DNA of 64,000 bases. Source: Candidatus Flexicrinis proximus. GTDB lineage: Bacteria; Chloroflexota; Anaerolineae; Aggregatilineales; Phototrophicaceae. The notes under the pieces were generated by a model that had not been told where the DNA came from, made no database searches, and worked only from the letters and a program-made list of their open reading frames with translations. A program made the translations under genes and the position numbers. Where the stretch lies: contig JADJQF010000003.1 in the NCBI GenBank assembly GCA_016712885.1, positions 1 through 64,000 of the forward strand. The letters run 5' to 3'. Positions 24,180-32,730 of this stretch are shown here, piece after piece (position 1 is the first letter of the stretch; the number at the start of each line of letters is the position of its first letter).

Positions 24180-24806
24180 TTATGTGAGTCGGTTGTAGAA
24201 CTCAACGACCAGCTGGATATTCACCTGAACCGGGATCTCCTGCTGATCCGGCACGCGGACCAAGGTCGAAGTCGCCTTGTCCTTGTCCACGGACAGATAC
24301 TGCGGGGCATTGCTGGACGATTCGATCCACTCGACCAGATGCACGTTGTTCTTCATCTTCGGGCTGACCGTGATGATGTCGCCGGGGCGAACCGCATATG
24401 ACGGAAGGTTGACTGGCTCGCCATTGACGAAGATGTGACCATGATTGACAAACTGGCGAGCTGCCCAGATGGTCGCGCCGAAGCCGGAGCGATACACCAC
24501 GTTGTCGAGGCGGGTTTCAAGCAGCGAGAGCAGATTGCCGCCGGTACGTCCCGGCATACGCACTGCCTTGCGGTAATACGTACGCAGCTGGCGTTCGCGG
24601 ATGTTGAAGATGAACGAGAGCTTCTGCTTTTCATCCAACTGCATACCGTAATCGCTGCGGCGACCGCTCTTGAACGCTTTTTCCTTGCCGTGATCACCGG
24701 GCGGATAAGCGCGCTTTTCGAGAATCTTCTGATATTTGGCACGCGGGATGAGCACCTCACCGAAGCGGCGCTGCACCTTCGCTTTTGGGCCGTGATACGA
24801 TGCCAT
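24180..24806 (-). CDS. rpsD: 30S ribosomal protein S4
   Basis: A 208-residue primary 16S rRNA-binding protein that nucleates small-subunit assembly. Family landmarks include YPPGDHGK, SDYGMQLDEKQK, the S4 domain LLSLLETRLDNVVYRSGFG, ARQFVNHGHIFVNG and the C-terminal VEFYNRLT. It is a zinc-free form: the N-terminal Cys motif of some S4 proteins is absent. It stands alone rather than in the alpha operon with rpsM, rpsK and rpoA, and has its own terminator. Confidence 0.97.
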   Translation of the reverse strand: MASYHGPKAKVQRRFGEVLIPRAKYQKILEKRAYPPGDHGKEKAFKSGRRSDYGMQLDEKQKLSFIFNIRERQLRTYYRKAVRMPGRTGGNLLSLLETRLDNVVYRSGFGATIWAARQFVNHGHIFVNGEPVNLPSYAVRPGDIITVSPKMKNNVHLVEWIESSSNAPQYLSVDKDKATSTLVRVPDQQEIPVQVNIQLVVEFYNRLT

Positions 24807-24917
24807 CGTCTACGTGTTCCCTATCCTAAATGAAACAACCGGTCACTTCCGGCTGCGTCTTAACATACGAAGCAGGGAGGAAGTATAGCGACTTCTGGAA
24901 CGTTTGCTAGGGTGAGT

Positions 24918-25781
24918 TTATCTCTCGCGCCGGACTTCCGCGCCGCGTCGGTTTGCGTCCGCCAGGATGGCATCAATGCTGGCAGCGATCCGGGAATGGA
25001 ACGCCGGGTATTCATAACCGAAGCGGGCTGCAGTTTCCTGCCCGGCGGTCTGGAAGATGTCAAGTATCCGGAGTAACGACCGGGCGAGGTCAGAGGCGGT
25101 GAACGCGGGAAAGCACTCCGGCAGCGCAGCCGTCAGCCGCGAGTCGGCCCATTGATCGATGTAGCGTCCGTCATACCAGCTGTCGTGACCGTGGGCGTGC
25201 CACTCGATCAGCGTGAGCAGTCTCGATCGCAGGTCATGGGCGAACCAGTGCTGCGCGCGCCACAGATCCCCTCGGGCGATGAATTTGGCGGTGGTGACCG
25301 ACTCGATCAGAAAGCCGCCTATGAGATTGTGGAATTCTGCTGGCGAAGGCGGGACCGATTGGGTGAGGGGCTGGGGCGCGGCGGAACGGGGTTTACCAAG
25401 CTGGTCAAACAGGACGATGTACCCGCGCGCAAAGACGCCTTGATAGGGGTAGCCTGTCAGCAAGGTGTCTAGACTGGCTGTCATATCATCAACCTGGAGG
25501 ATCACGGCATCGAGCTTGGAACCGTCACTGTAGAGCGCAAACCATTCGAAGTCGCCGGGGCCGGTCGAGTCGGCATAGGTCACAGTGGGTGTGCCAAATG
25601 CAGCCAGCCAGCCGGCGCTTGTGGTGTAGAGAGGGCGGTCTGAAGTGAATATCAGGACATCCAGGTCCGACCAGCGATCGCTCGTGCCGCGCGCGCGCGA
25701 CCCGACAATCAGGACTGCGCGCACGGACGGCTGGGACGCGGCCCAATCCGCCATACGGGCTTCGAGGGTTTCATAGGACAT
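24918..25781 (-). CDS. Nucleotidyltransferase, aminoglycoside 6-adenylyltransferase-like
   Basis: A 287-residue soluble protein. The Pol-beta nucleotidyltransferase signature is VGSRARGTSDRWSDLDVLIF, with the GSRARG loop and the D-x-D metal pair. The C-terminal half has a helical region with HNLIGGFLIE and WFAHDLRSRLLTLIEWH, as in the AadK/streptomycin adenylyltransferase family. Chromosomal homologues are common and need not confer resistance. I chose the ATG at 25781 (MSYETLEAR); the long upstream open frame is antisense or overlapping sequence of the V4R gene. Confidence 0.75.
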   Translation of the reverse strand: MSYETLEARMADWAASQPSVRAVLIVGSRARGTSDRWSDLDVLIFTSDRPLYTTSAGWLAAFGTPTVTYADSTGPGDFEWFALYSDGSKLDAVILQVDDMTASLDTLLTGYPYQGVFARGYIVLFDQLGKPRSAAPQPLTQSVPPSPAEFHNLIGGFLIESVTTAKFIARGDLWRAQHWFAHDLRSRLLTLIEWHAHGHDSWYDGRYIDQWADSRLTAALPECFPAFTASDLARSLLRILDIFQTAGQETAARFGYEYPAFHSRIAASIDAILADANRRGAEVRRER

Positions 25782-25800
25782 GGCGTGCGGACTTGGGCTG

Positions 25801-26433
25801 TTAACTGGTCGGCTCTTTATAGATGATGTAACGGCCCATGTCGTCGCCCATCGAGATACAAGTGGACATATCGACCTTGAACTCGCGGCCGCCGCTGACC
25901 CAGCGCAGACCTTCTTGCAGCAGTCCTTGTCCGACGTGGCAGATCGGCTTATCGCTCTTACGCTGCCAGCACATCGGACAGCGTTCCAGCGTATAAATGA
26001 TCCGGTCCGTACCTTCTTCGTGCACGTGGGAAATCTGATCGCTGAACTGGTTGAAGATGTTAGCCATCGCCGGAACGCCGATACGGAGCTTGGCATTGAG
26101 TGGCAGCACCTTGAAGGCGAGGTCGCTGACCCCTGCGAGCGCGCCGAAACCACGCAGCGCTTCAGAGAAGGTGGCGCGGCCGGCTCTTAACGCCAGGGCG
26201 CGCCCGCCGCGAGCACCGTACATATCTTCAAGCGACTCGGTCAGCGAGGAAAAGTCGGAGAAATCGAACCCTTTTTCAAGGTTGTCCGGGGGGTACTTTC
26301 CAACATAGCTTTGCATACCTGCACGGTTGAGCACCGTATTCAGGCCGTTTGTCCCCATGACTTCTTCCATCGCCTCGAGAGTAATCCTGGCGAACTTGTT
26401 GGGGTAGTAGTAGCCGCTCTTCTCGCGAGCCAT
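25801..26433 (-). CDS. V4R (4-vinyl reductase) domain protein
   Basis: A 210-residue soluble protein of the V4R family. The C-terminal third carries Cys/His-rich segments ERCPMCWQRKSDKPICHVG and GREFKVDMSTCISMGDD, typical of this domain, which is related to BchJ and to small-molecule-sensing modules. The N-terminal helical part (KFARITLEAMEEVMGTNGL) matches the Chloroflexota-type stand-alone proteins. The cysteines could bind a metal. The ligand is unknown; presence of the domain does not show photosynthesis. Confidence 0.75.
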   Translation of the reverse strand: MAREKSGYYYPNKFARITLEAMEEVMGTNGLNTVLNRAGMQSYVGKYPPDNLEKGFDFSDFSSLTESLEDMYGARGGRALALRAGRATFSEALRGFGALAGVSDLAFKVLPLNAKLRIGVPAMANIFNQFSDQISHVHEEGTDRIIYTLERCPMCWQRKSDKPICHVGQGLLQEGLRWVSGGREFKVDMSTCISMGDDMGRYIIYKEPTS

Positions 26434-26571
26434 CGTTCGCGGACCTCCAGTGTGTAAGGCGGGTGGCGCGCGTTAACGCATTGGCAACCCTACCGACAGT
26501 ATAACTTACCGCACGCAAAATCCCCAATAGCAGCGCCATAAATGGTCGCGCCGCAGATTGTTCGAATCGCG

Positions 26572-27978
26572 TTATCCGGCAAACACGACCAGCGATTCGT
26601 CCGTTACCGGGAGCGCGGACGCGCCGGGAAGCCGTCCCTGCATGCTGTACGGCCCGGTCCACGTCACTTCGACGTTGGCCAGTTTACCGCGCCAGTCGCT
26701 GGCGTCTTCGAAGAACACTAGTTTATTCTGCGGCGTCCGTCCGCGCCACTTTCCTTTGACCTGGTCTTCGACCAGCACTTCGACGGTCTCGCCCAGCCAG
26801 CGCGCGTTGATCCCGTTCAGGATTCGCGCCTGCAAATCATCCAGCTCCTGCAGGCGGCGCGCTTTTTCGACTTCCGGCACGTCATCGACCATCTTGCGTT
26901 CGCTGACCGTGTTCGGACGCGGGCTGTAACGGGCGAGGTGGACTTTGTCGAGTTTGAGATCCTCAAGGATCTGGTAGGTCTCCAAGTACTGCGCTTCGGA
27001 CTCGCCGCAGAAGCCAACGATGATGTCGGTATGGATAGCGACGTTTGGAATCCGCCGGCGAATGTCCTCAACCAGCGCGCGATACTGCGAGTTGGTATAG
27101 CCGCGCTTCATCCGCGCCAGCACGGGGTCGGAGCCGGATTGCAACGCGACCTCGATCACCGGCATCACGCGCGGTAGCTCCGCCACCGTGTCGAGCAGCT
27201 TCGGCGTCATCCAGTTCGGGTGGCTGGTCAGGAAGCGAATCCGCTCGACGCCGTATTCTTCGGCGGTGCTGTGGACAACCCGCATCAGATCCGCCAGGTC
27301 GGGGCCGTCTGCAACATCCTTGCCGTAACGGTCGACGATCTGGCCGAGCAGGTAGACTTCCTTGACGCCCTGAAGGGCGAGGCTGCGGACATGGGCAACA
27401 ATTTCGCCGACCGAACGCGAGCGCTCGACGCCGCGGCGGAACGGGATAATGCAGAAGGTACAGGCATGCGAACAGCCGAAGACGACCGGCACATGCGCGC
27501 TGATCAGGCTGCCGGTTTCGTGGGTCGGCAGGATCATGTCGCCATCCTGGATCGCATCACGCATCAAGCGTGCCGCATATTCGTTTTCGAGGGCTTCGCT
27601 TTCCCAGCCACGGTCTTTGAGGAAATTGACCATCGGCGCCGGTTGGCTGGGCGGCAGGAATACATCGACGAAAGGGAGCTTCTTGCGCATGTGCAGCGGG
27701 TCCTTGACGCCCACCATGCAGCCCATGAGCCCGATCACCGTGTCCGGTTTGTCGCGCTTGAGGTGCTTCAGGACATGCAGGCGGTTCATGGCCTTGTCTT
27801 CGGCGGCCTGCCGCACGACGCAGGTATTTACCACGAAGATGTCCGCCTCCTGTTCGTTTTCGGCGGCATGATGACCCATACGCTCCAGCTCCGAGGCGAG
27901 AAGCTGCGTGTCAGCAGTGTTCATCTGGCAACCGTACGTGTCGATGTGATACTTCATATAGGGATGTGCCTTAGCCAC
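26572..27978 (-). CDS. miaB: tRNA-2-methylthio-N6-dimethylallyladenosine synthase
   Basis: A radical-SAM methylthiotransferase of 468 residues that thiomethylates i6A37 of tRNAs. The N-terminal UPF0004 domain shows three cluster cysteines (DTYGCQMN, VNTCVVR, LMGCMV). The radical-SAM motif is CSHACTFCIIPFRRG, and a C-terminal TRAM domain follows (ARWLGETVEVLVEDQVKGKW). MKYHIDTYG at 27957 is an alternative start. The gene shows no operon partners. Confidence 0.9.
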   Translation of the reverse strand: MAKAHPYMKYHIDTYGCQMNTADTQLLASELERMGHHAAENEQEADIFVVNTCVVRQAAEDKAMNRLHVLKHLKRDKPDTVIGLMGCMVGVKDPLHMRKKLPFVDVFLPPSQPAPMVNFLKDRGWESEALENEYAARLMRDAIQDGDMILPTHETGSLISAHVPVVFGCSHACTFCIIPFRRGVERSRSVGEIVAHVRSLALQGVKEVYLLGQIVDRYGKDVADGPDLADLMRVVHSTAEEYGVERIRFLTSHPNWMTPKLLDTVAELPRVMPVIEVALQSGSDPVLARMKRGYTNSQYRALVEDIRRRIPNVAIHTDIIVGFCGESEAQYLETYQILEDLKLDKVHLARYSPRPNTVSERKMVDDVPEVEKARRLQELDDLQARILNGINARWLGETVEVLVEDQVKGKWRGRTPQNKLVFFEDASDWRGKLANVEVTWTGPYSMQGRLPGASALPVTDESLVVFAG

Positions 27979-28069
27979 TTGTCTATTGGACGATTGTAGA
28001 GCAGGCGCGGGAGTGCGTCAATCGAGTAGGACATTTGGATGCGTGAGCCGACTCCTGTGCAAGCGACGC

Positions 28070-28141
28070 GGGGTCAAGGGGCGCAAGTCCCGTGACTTAG
28101 GTATCCTTTGCCTGCGGAGGCATGGAGGCCACGCCTCCGCA
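28070..28141. repeat. Palindromic intergenic repeat (REP-like)
   Basis: 28070-28091 (GGGGTCAAGGGGCGCAAGTC plus CC) closely matches, in inverse orientation, 32590-32611 in the hairpin cluster. It is followed by a hairpin with arms TGCGGAGGC (28113-28121) and GCCTCCGCA (28133-28141). This occupies the gap between the miaB start and the transporter gene. Confidence 0.6.
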
Positions 28142-28162
28142 AACAAAAATGCAAGACAGTCG

Positions 28163-29045
28163 CTAGTTTCTGCGGACGAGAGCGATGAAGCCGGCACACA
28201 TCAGCATCCCGCCGACCAGCCCCAGCGGACTGAGCCGTTCGCCAAAGATCAGCGCGGCGAGCAGGGCGGCGACCAGCGGCTCAAGCAGGACGAGGATGCT
28301 GGAGATGGTGGCGGACGTGACGCGCATCCCGCGCAGAAAGAGCGCGTAGGCGGTCACCGAAGGGAAAACTCCGAGATAGGCGATGAGGAGCCAAGCTTCT
28401 GGACGCGCCGGCAGAGAGACACCTGACGGAATGGCAATCACCCACAGGAGGAGCGCGCCGATCAGAAAGCTGATGGCGTTGATCCGCAGCGGGTTGTGCC
28501 GCCGCGTGAGACCATGACCGATCTGAATGACCGCGGCATAGCTCAGGGCGGAAACGAGCGAATAGAACGTCCCGCCGGCAAGATCAGGCGAACCCGACTC
28601 CGATGGAACGCCGACGAGCATGGTCGTGCCTAGGATCGAGGCCAACAAGGCGAATACCACTTTGCCGTTCAGCCGCTCGCGGCGGACAAGACGCGAAAAT
28701 GCTGCAACGGCCAGCGGAGCGGAGCAGATGACGATCAGTGTCGAGATCGTGACGCCTGCCAGCGGGATCGCCGATAGGTAGCTGGTCTGGCTGATCGCCA
28801 GCATCGCACCGTTGAGGAGCATGAGGGTAGCGTCACGGCGGGGCAAAGCGACGAGGCCGCGAAGGCCATAGACCGAGACAGCCCAGAGGACCAGGATCGC
28901 CGCCGAAATGAGGAAGCGAAACGCGCTGATCGTCAGCGGAGTCAGGCCGTCCGCGCTGAGCCAGCGCGAAACGACGCCGATGGTGCCCCAGAGGATGCCA
29001 CTGATGACGATAAAAGCGAGGCCGGTGGCCTCAGTATGGTTCATT
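28163..29045 (-). CDS. EamA/DMT-family transporter
   Basis: A polytopic inner-membrane protein of about 293 residues with ten predicted helices in two EamA repeats. The first begins GLAFIVISGILWGTIGVVSR; the second ends SSILVLLEPLVAALLAALIF and then a terminal helix, a classical DMT-family pattern. Members export metabolites or amino acids; the substrate is not predictable. The ATG at 29045 (MNHTEATG) gives the usual N-terminus; an ATG at 29083 is possible. Confidence 0.85.
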
Positions 29046-29321
29046 TCAGGATACCTTCCCGTGTCAGCATAGTGTGAGAGCATGAAGCAGGACGCACGTT
29101 AGCGCGGGTATCCATAGGAAATGCGGCGTGGGTGACGATCCACTCACGCTGGCAAAATGTCCACAGTCACCCGTGCCTTACTGGGCGCGGGGAGGTGGGG
29201 GAGAGACGAAATCGCGTAGTTGTTCTGAGTACACGTCAGAATCCTTTGAAGGGGTGCCTCTATCAGGCGAACCTGGCGCGATTATCCACGTCCCTGCCGC
29301 CGGCGCAACTGAAACCCTCAG

Positions 29322-30137
29322 TTATTCGTCCGGAGTTTCCGCACTGTTCGGATCGACGCTTAATGTGCCGATAGTCGCGCGGTCGAGCGCTGCGATCGGC
29401 GGATTGAGGCGAACGGGCAGCGACAGGTTTCTCACAGTTTCGACGGAGAACTTGGCGAACTTGCTCACATCCTTGATTTTGCCGGCGACGACGACGGGCT
29501 GCATGAATGCGACGGCCTTGGGCAGGCTGGTAAAGGCCAGCAGCGCTGAATTAAGGGTAATGGCGTCCCAGGTGACCGGCTCGTCGGCCCGGACCGCCCA
29601 GACAGGCTTATTGGGGGTCTGGCGGATGAGCAGATGGACGAAGCGGCCCCGGTAGGTGTCCAGGGACTGCGCGTCCTGGTCTTTGTCAGCGGCAAGTTTG
29701 ACCCGCGCGTTCGTGTCGCTGGTCACGTGCGGTTTCTCGCCGCGCATCAGGACGCCAACCGGCAGAGGGCACTCTGCGCCGGTCTCGACCAGGATCCTCG
29801 TGTAGCCGTGCCGTTCAAGAACTTGCACCTGTTCGGCATTGGGTTCGCCGTTGGTCGCCATGATGATCAACCGGCCGCCCGGCCGTAAAGCCGTCAGGGC
29901 GGTTTGGAGCAGGTCGCCGCGCAGGTCATCGTCAAACGCGGTCACGGCATCGAATTCCGCGGCTGGAACTGCCCATGCTGCACCTTCCACCCGTGTGATA
30001 TCGAGGTCGGGACGGTGTTTGAGCAGGACTTCACTCGCTTTGCCTTCGACGTCCAGAAGACTAAGGTGCGAGGCGCTCGGCGGCAAATGTTTGACCATCG
30101 CCTCGGTCAGAATGCGGGCGACGCGCGGAGTGACCAT
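29322..30137 (-). CDS. Methyltransferase-like protein
   Basis: A 271-residue protein whose first half resembles a degenerate class I methyltransferase fold: LSLLDVEGKASEVLLK in place of motif I, EFDAVTAFDDD, and ALRPGGRLIIMA, the motif usually following the active site. The glycine-rich SAM loop is not conserved, so activity is doubtful. The second half is unrecognised. It lies 3 bp downstream of the small gene at 30141, indicating co-transcription. The 276 bp between it and the transporter gene show nothing notable. Confidence 0.5.
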   Translation of the reverse strand: MVTPRVARILTEAMVKHLPPSASHLSLLDVEGKASEVLLKHRPDLDITRVEGAAWAVPAAEFDAVTAFDDDLRGDLLQTALTALRPGGRLIIMATNGEPNAEQVQVLERHGYTRILVETGAECPLPVGVLMRGEKPHVTSDTNARVKLAADKDQDAQSLDTYRGRFVHLLIRQTPNKPVWAVRADEPVTWDAITLNSALLAFTSLPKAVAFMQPVVVAGKIKDVSKFAKFSVETVRNLSLPVRLNPPIAALDRATIGTLSVDPNSAETPDE

Positions 30138-30140
30138 GAA

Positions 30141-30329
30141 CTATTTCCGCCCCTTACCCTTCTTGGCACGCGCGTCGAGGATTTCGTCGACCAGCGAGAG
30201 GAATTCCTCCCACTCCTCGGGAAAGAAGTGGAACGTGACGCTGCCCATTTCGAGGTGAACGGTTACTTCACCGTCGGGTTCCACGCCCTGCCAGGCTACA
30301 TAGTTCTCAGTTTCGGCAAGCGTTGTCAT
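30141..30329 (-). CDS. Small conserved-looking acidic/basic protein
   Basis: A 62-residue product, preferring the ATG at 30329 (MTTLAETENYVAWQ). It contains HLEMGSVTFHFFPEEWEEFL and a Lys-rich end (RAKKGKGRK). No domain is recognised. It is tightly linked to the methyltransferase-like gene downstream. Confidence 0.5.
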   Translation of the reverse strand: MTTLAETENYVAWQGVEPDGEVTVHLEMGSVTFHFFPEEWEEFLSLVDEILDARAKKGKGRK

Positions 30330-30501
30330 ATTCGCAGAGTTATTGTCGTTCACTAGAGTACTCCCAACTGCCGGCTGCAAGCTACCAGCTTACAGCGGGG
30401 CAGGGGGTTCTCGCAATAGATGAATTCAGGCGCGTGGACTGTCCGAAAATCGGCCAGCCGCGTGTAAAGTGTCTGTGCGCCAGGTGTGCTGGCGGGGCGG
30501 A

Positions 30502-31278
30502 TTACTCCGGCGCCGGGATGATCAGTTCCTGGCCCACGGACAGCGCATTCGGGTTGCTCAGGTTGTTGGCCTCGATGATGGCGCTTTGCCGCACGCCGTA
30601 ACGCTCCGCGATGGCCCCAAGGACTTCGCCAGTGGAGACGGTATGGACCTGCCAGCCATCGGGCAGCGCGGTCGGGCCAACTCCGGGCTCGCTGGTCGCT
30701 TCGACGGTTGCATCGCCGCAGCCGGGAATAATCAGGATGTCGCCAGGGAAGATTGCATCTCCGGTCATGTCGTTGGCGGTCTTGATCGCGTCGACTGTCG
30801 TGTCGTTGTTGACGGCGATGCGGAATAACGTGTCGCCGCCCTTCACTTCATATTCGCACGCGCTGTTTGTGCCGGTTTCGTCGGGATTGAAGAAATCGGT
30901 CGGCGTGATCAGGCCGCCGGGCGTCGGACTGCCGGGTGTTCCCAGGGTCGGCGTTGCCGAGACGACTATCAGTGTGCTCAATGGCGAACCGGGCGTAATG
31001 AAGGTCTGTCCGGGCGTCTCGGTCGGCGTGATGACCACGATGATTGGCTGGGTTGCAACTGAGTCCGGTGTGTTGGTCGGCGCGACAGTCACCAGCACGG
31101 GAATGGTGCTGGTCGGCACCACGGATGAATTGAAAGGAGGCAGCGTTGAAAAAGCGCTTCCATCGGCGGTCGACGCCTCCGGCGAGACCGCCTCAAACGT
31201 CTCTTCCGCCTGCCGGAAGCATCCCGCAAGCGACAGCATCAAACCCAGAAGCACAATTCGACGTACAATACTTGCCAT
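30502..31278 (-). CDS. LysM-domain lipoprotein
   Basis: An exported lipoprotein of about 258 residues. A signal peptide ends in the lipobox LMLSLAGC. A Thr/Pro/Val-rich linker of about 110 residues follows. Two LysM domains bind peptidoglycan: YEVKGGDTLFRIAVNNDTTV to DILIIPG, and WQVHTVSTGEVLGAIAERYG to ELIIPAPE. There is no catalytic domain, so it probably tethers to the wall. It is divergent from the sigma-factor gene. Confidence 0.85.
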   Translation of the reverse strand: MASIVRRIVLLGLMLSLAGCFRQAEETFEAVSPEASTADGSAFSTLPPFNSSVVPTSTIPVLVTVAPTNTPDSVATQPIIVVITPTETPGQTFITPGSPLSTLIVVSATPTLGTPGSPTPGGLITPTDFFNPDETGTNSACEYEVKGGDTLFRIAVNNDTTVDAIKTANDMTGDAIFPGDILIIPGCGDATVEATSEPGVGPTALPDGWQVHTVSTGEVLGAIAERYGVRQSAIIEANNLSNPNALSVGQELIIPAPE

Positions 31279-31394
31279 CGGTAGTCTCAATACAGCTTAG
31301 CGTAAATTGAGAATACCAGAGCCCCGGTCTGGTTGGCAAAAGGTTAGTATATTTCGCCCGTAACGAGTCGGGCAGACGTGGGTTTCTATCAGTG

Positions 31395-32006
31395 ATGAGA
31401 CTATTCAAACGCACACCCAGGCAAGCAAGCTATAAAGACATGGCCGACACGGCGCTGGTCGAACGTGCCCCGTCCGACAAGGCGGCCTTCGGTGAACTCT
31501 ACGAACGGTACGTCAAGCGGATTTACAACTACATCTACTTTCGCACCGGCAGCGCACAGGACGCCGAGGACTTGACTGCGCGCGTGTTCTTCCGGGCGAT
31601 GGGGCACATTGAAACATATTCCGACCGCGGCGTCCCGTTTCAGGCCTGGCTGTATCGCATCGCGCATAACCTGACCGCCAACTGGCACCGCGATCAGGGA
31701 CGGCGCAAGGTCGTCTCGCTTGAAGATTATATCGCCGGCGAGCTGGTCGATGATGCACCGGACCGTGCAGTCGAAGATCAGCAGGATATCGAGCGGCTGC
31801 GCGCCATCGTGCGGCGCATGCCGGAAGAACGTCAGCAGCTGCTGAATCTCAAGTTCGTCGATGGGATGTCGAACGCGGAAATCGGCGAGATCATGGAACG
31901 GACAGAGGGCGCAGTAAAGTCACTGTATCACCGGACCCTGATGGCGCTGCGCGAAGAACTGCAGCAGGCGGATTCGCAGCCTGAACCTCGCCGCAAAAAG
32001 AGTTAG
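31395..32006 (+). CDS. ECF-type RNA polymerase sigma factor
   Basis: A sigma-70 family extracytoplasmic-function factor of about 203 residues. Region 2 reads FGELYERYVKRIYNYIYFRT and AEDLTARVFFRAM, then FQAWLYRIAHNLTANWHRD. Region 4 reads MPEERQQLLNLKFVDGMSNA and EIGEIMERTEGAVKSLYHRT. The ATG at 31395 is preferred over the GTG three bases earlier. It is followed after 21 bp by a membrane protein in the position of an anti-sigma factor. Confidence 0.92.
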   Translation: MRLFKRTPRQASYKDMADTALVERAPSDKAAFGELYERYVKRIYNYIYFRTGSAQDAEDLTARVFFRAMGHIETYSDRGVPFQAWLYRIAHNLTANWHRDQGRRKVVSLEDYIAGELVDDAPDRAVEDQQDIERLRAIVRRMPEERQQLLNLKFVDGMSNAEIGEIMERTEGAVKSLYHRTLMALREELQQADSQPEPRRKKS

Positions 32007-32027
32007 AGACGGTATAAGGACGCATTT

Positions 32028-32414
32028 ATGAACGTCGAAACACCGCTGGACGACGCCCTGACTGCCATGACCGATGCCCTGCTGGGCGGATCGGGAGAGT
32101 CCGGACTGCGCCGCATCGCGCGGGGGTATGACCGCGGTATGGTCGAACCCTTCGTGCCGCTTCTGCTCGAACTGCACCAGGCGTATGAGCCGGTCGAGCC
32201 GTCATCCCGGTTCATCCGTCAGCTTCATGAAGACCTGGTGGGCGAGCCACAACGCGGGCTGATCGGCCGCGCACGCTCAATGCCGCCGCGTGTCCAGATC
32301 GCCGCCGGAGCGGTTGCCGTCCTGAGTGTTTTCCTGATCGTGTTGCGCTGGCTGACGGGTTTCTTTGCCTCACGCGGTGAGGAAGAAGCCGAAGCGGTCC
32401 TCAAAGAGAGTTAG
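32028..32414 (+). CDS. Putative anti-sigma factor-like membrane protein
   Basis: A 128-residue product with a soluble helical N-terminus of about 85 residues (FVPLLLELHQAYEPVEPSSR), one TM helix (IAAGAVAVLSVFLIVLRWLT), and an acidic tail. Its position right after an ECF sigma gene and its single-pass plan fit a cognate anti-sigma factor. No zinc-binding anti-sigma motif is visible. The operon ends at a strong terminator 20 bp later. Confidence 0.6.
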   Translation: MNVETPLDDALTAMTDALLGGSGESGLRRIARGYDRGMVEPFVPLLLELHQAYEPVEPSSRFIRQLHEDLVGEPQRGLIGRARSMPPRVQIAAGAVAVLSVFLIVLRWLTGFFASRGEEEAEAVLKES

Positions 32415-32433
32415 CCGCGATGGCTGTTTCTGA

Positions 32434-32469
32434 ATCGCCGGAGGACACCCCTCCGGCGATTTTGTTTTC
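32434..32469 (+). terminator. Terminator of the sigma-factor operon
   Basis: Arms ATCGCCGGAGG (32434-32444) and CCTCCGGCGAT (32450-32460) form a perfect 11-bp stem with a 5-nt loop, followed by TTTGTTTTC. Confidence 0.88.
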
Positions 32470-32481
32470 GGCGGCTGGAGT

Positions 32482-32730
32482 GGTATGCAGTTTCGATGGA
32501 GTGGAAAACCCATCGAAACTGCATACTACCCTACGTCAGTTATGGATAAGCCGCCTGTTTTTGGAGGCGCTGCCTCCAAACTTTCGCAAGGGGTTTGCAC
32601 CCCTTGACCCCTCATCTGCGATTTTGAGCGGCAAAACCGCTCAAAATCGCCAATATAAGTGGTGCAGGAGAGCCGTCTCCTGCCGGGGTCCGCGATAGGC
32701 CCCGGAAAGTTAACCATAACTGACGTTACC
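32482..32730. repeat. Array of perfect hairpins between convergent genes
   Basis: Successive perfect inverted repeats fill the spacer: a 17-bp pair (32483-32499/32510-32526); an outer 13-bp pair ACGTCAGTTATGG (32533-32545) and CCATAACTGACGT (32714-32726); and nested between these TTTGGAGGC/GCCTCCAAA (32560-32580), CAAGGGG/CCCCTTG (around 32588-32606), a 14-bp pair GCGATTTTGAGCGG/CCGCTCAAAATCGC (32618-32650), GCAGGAGA/TCTCCTGC (32664-32683) and CCGGGG/CCCCGG (32683-32705). No coding potential is seen. It resembles a REP-like or MITE-like composite. Confidence 0.85.

Noticed and set aside
25801..26433. Evidence of photosynthesis from the V4R/BchJ-like domain
   Set aside because: The domain occurs widely in non-phototrophs and no bacteriochlorophyll genes are in the window.
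29128..29655. 175-codon open frame on the plus strand near the methyltransferase-like gene
   Set aside because: Mostly antisense to the gene at 29322-30137, with no domain and no ribosome-binding site seen.
32482..32730. Hairpin cluster as a CRISPR array
   Set aside because: The stems differ from one another and are not regularly spaced; no cas genes are nearby.
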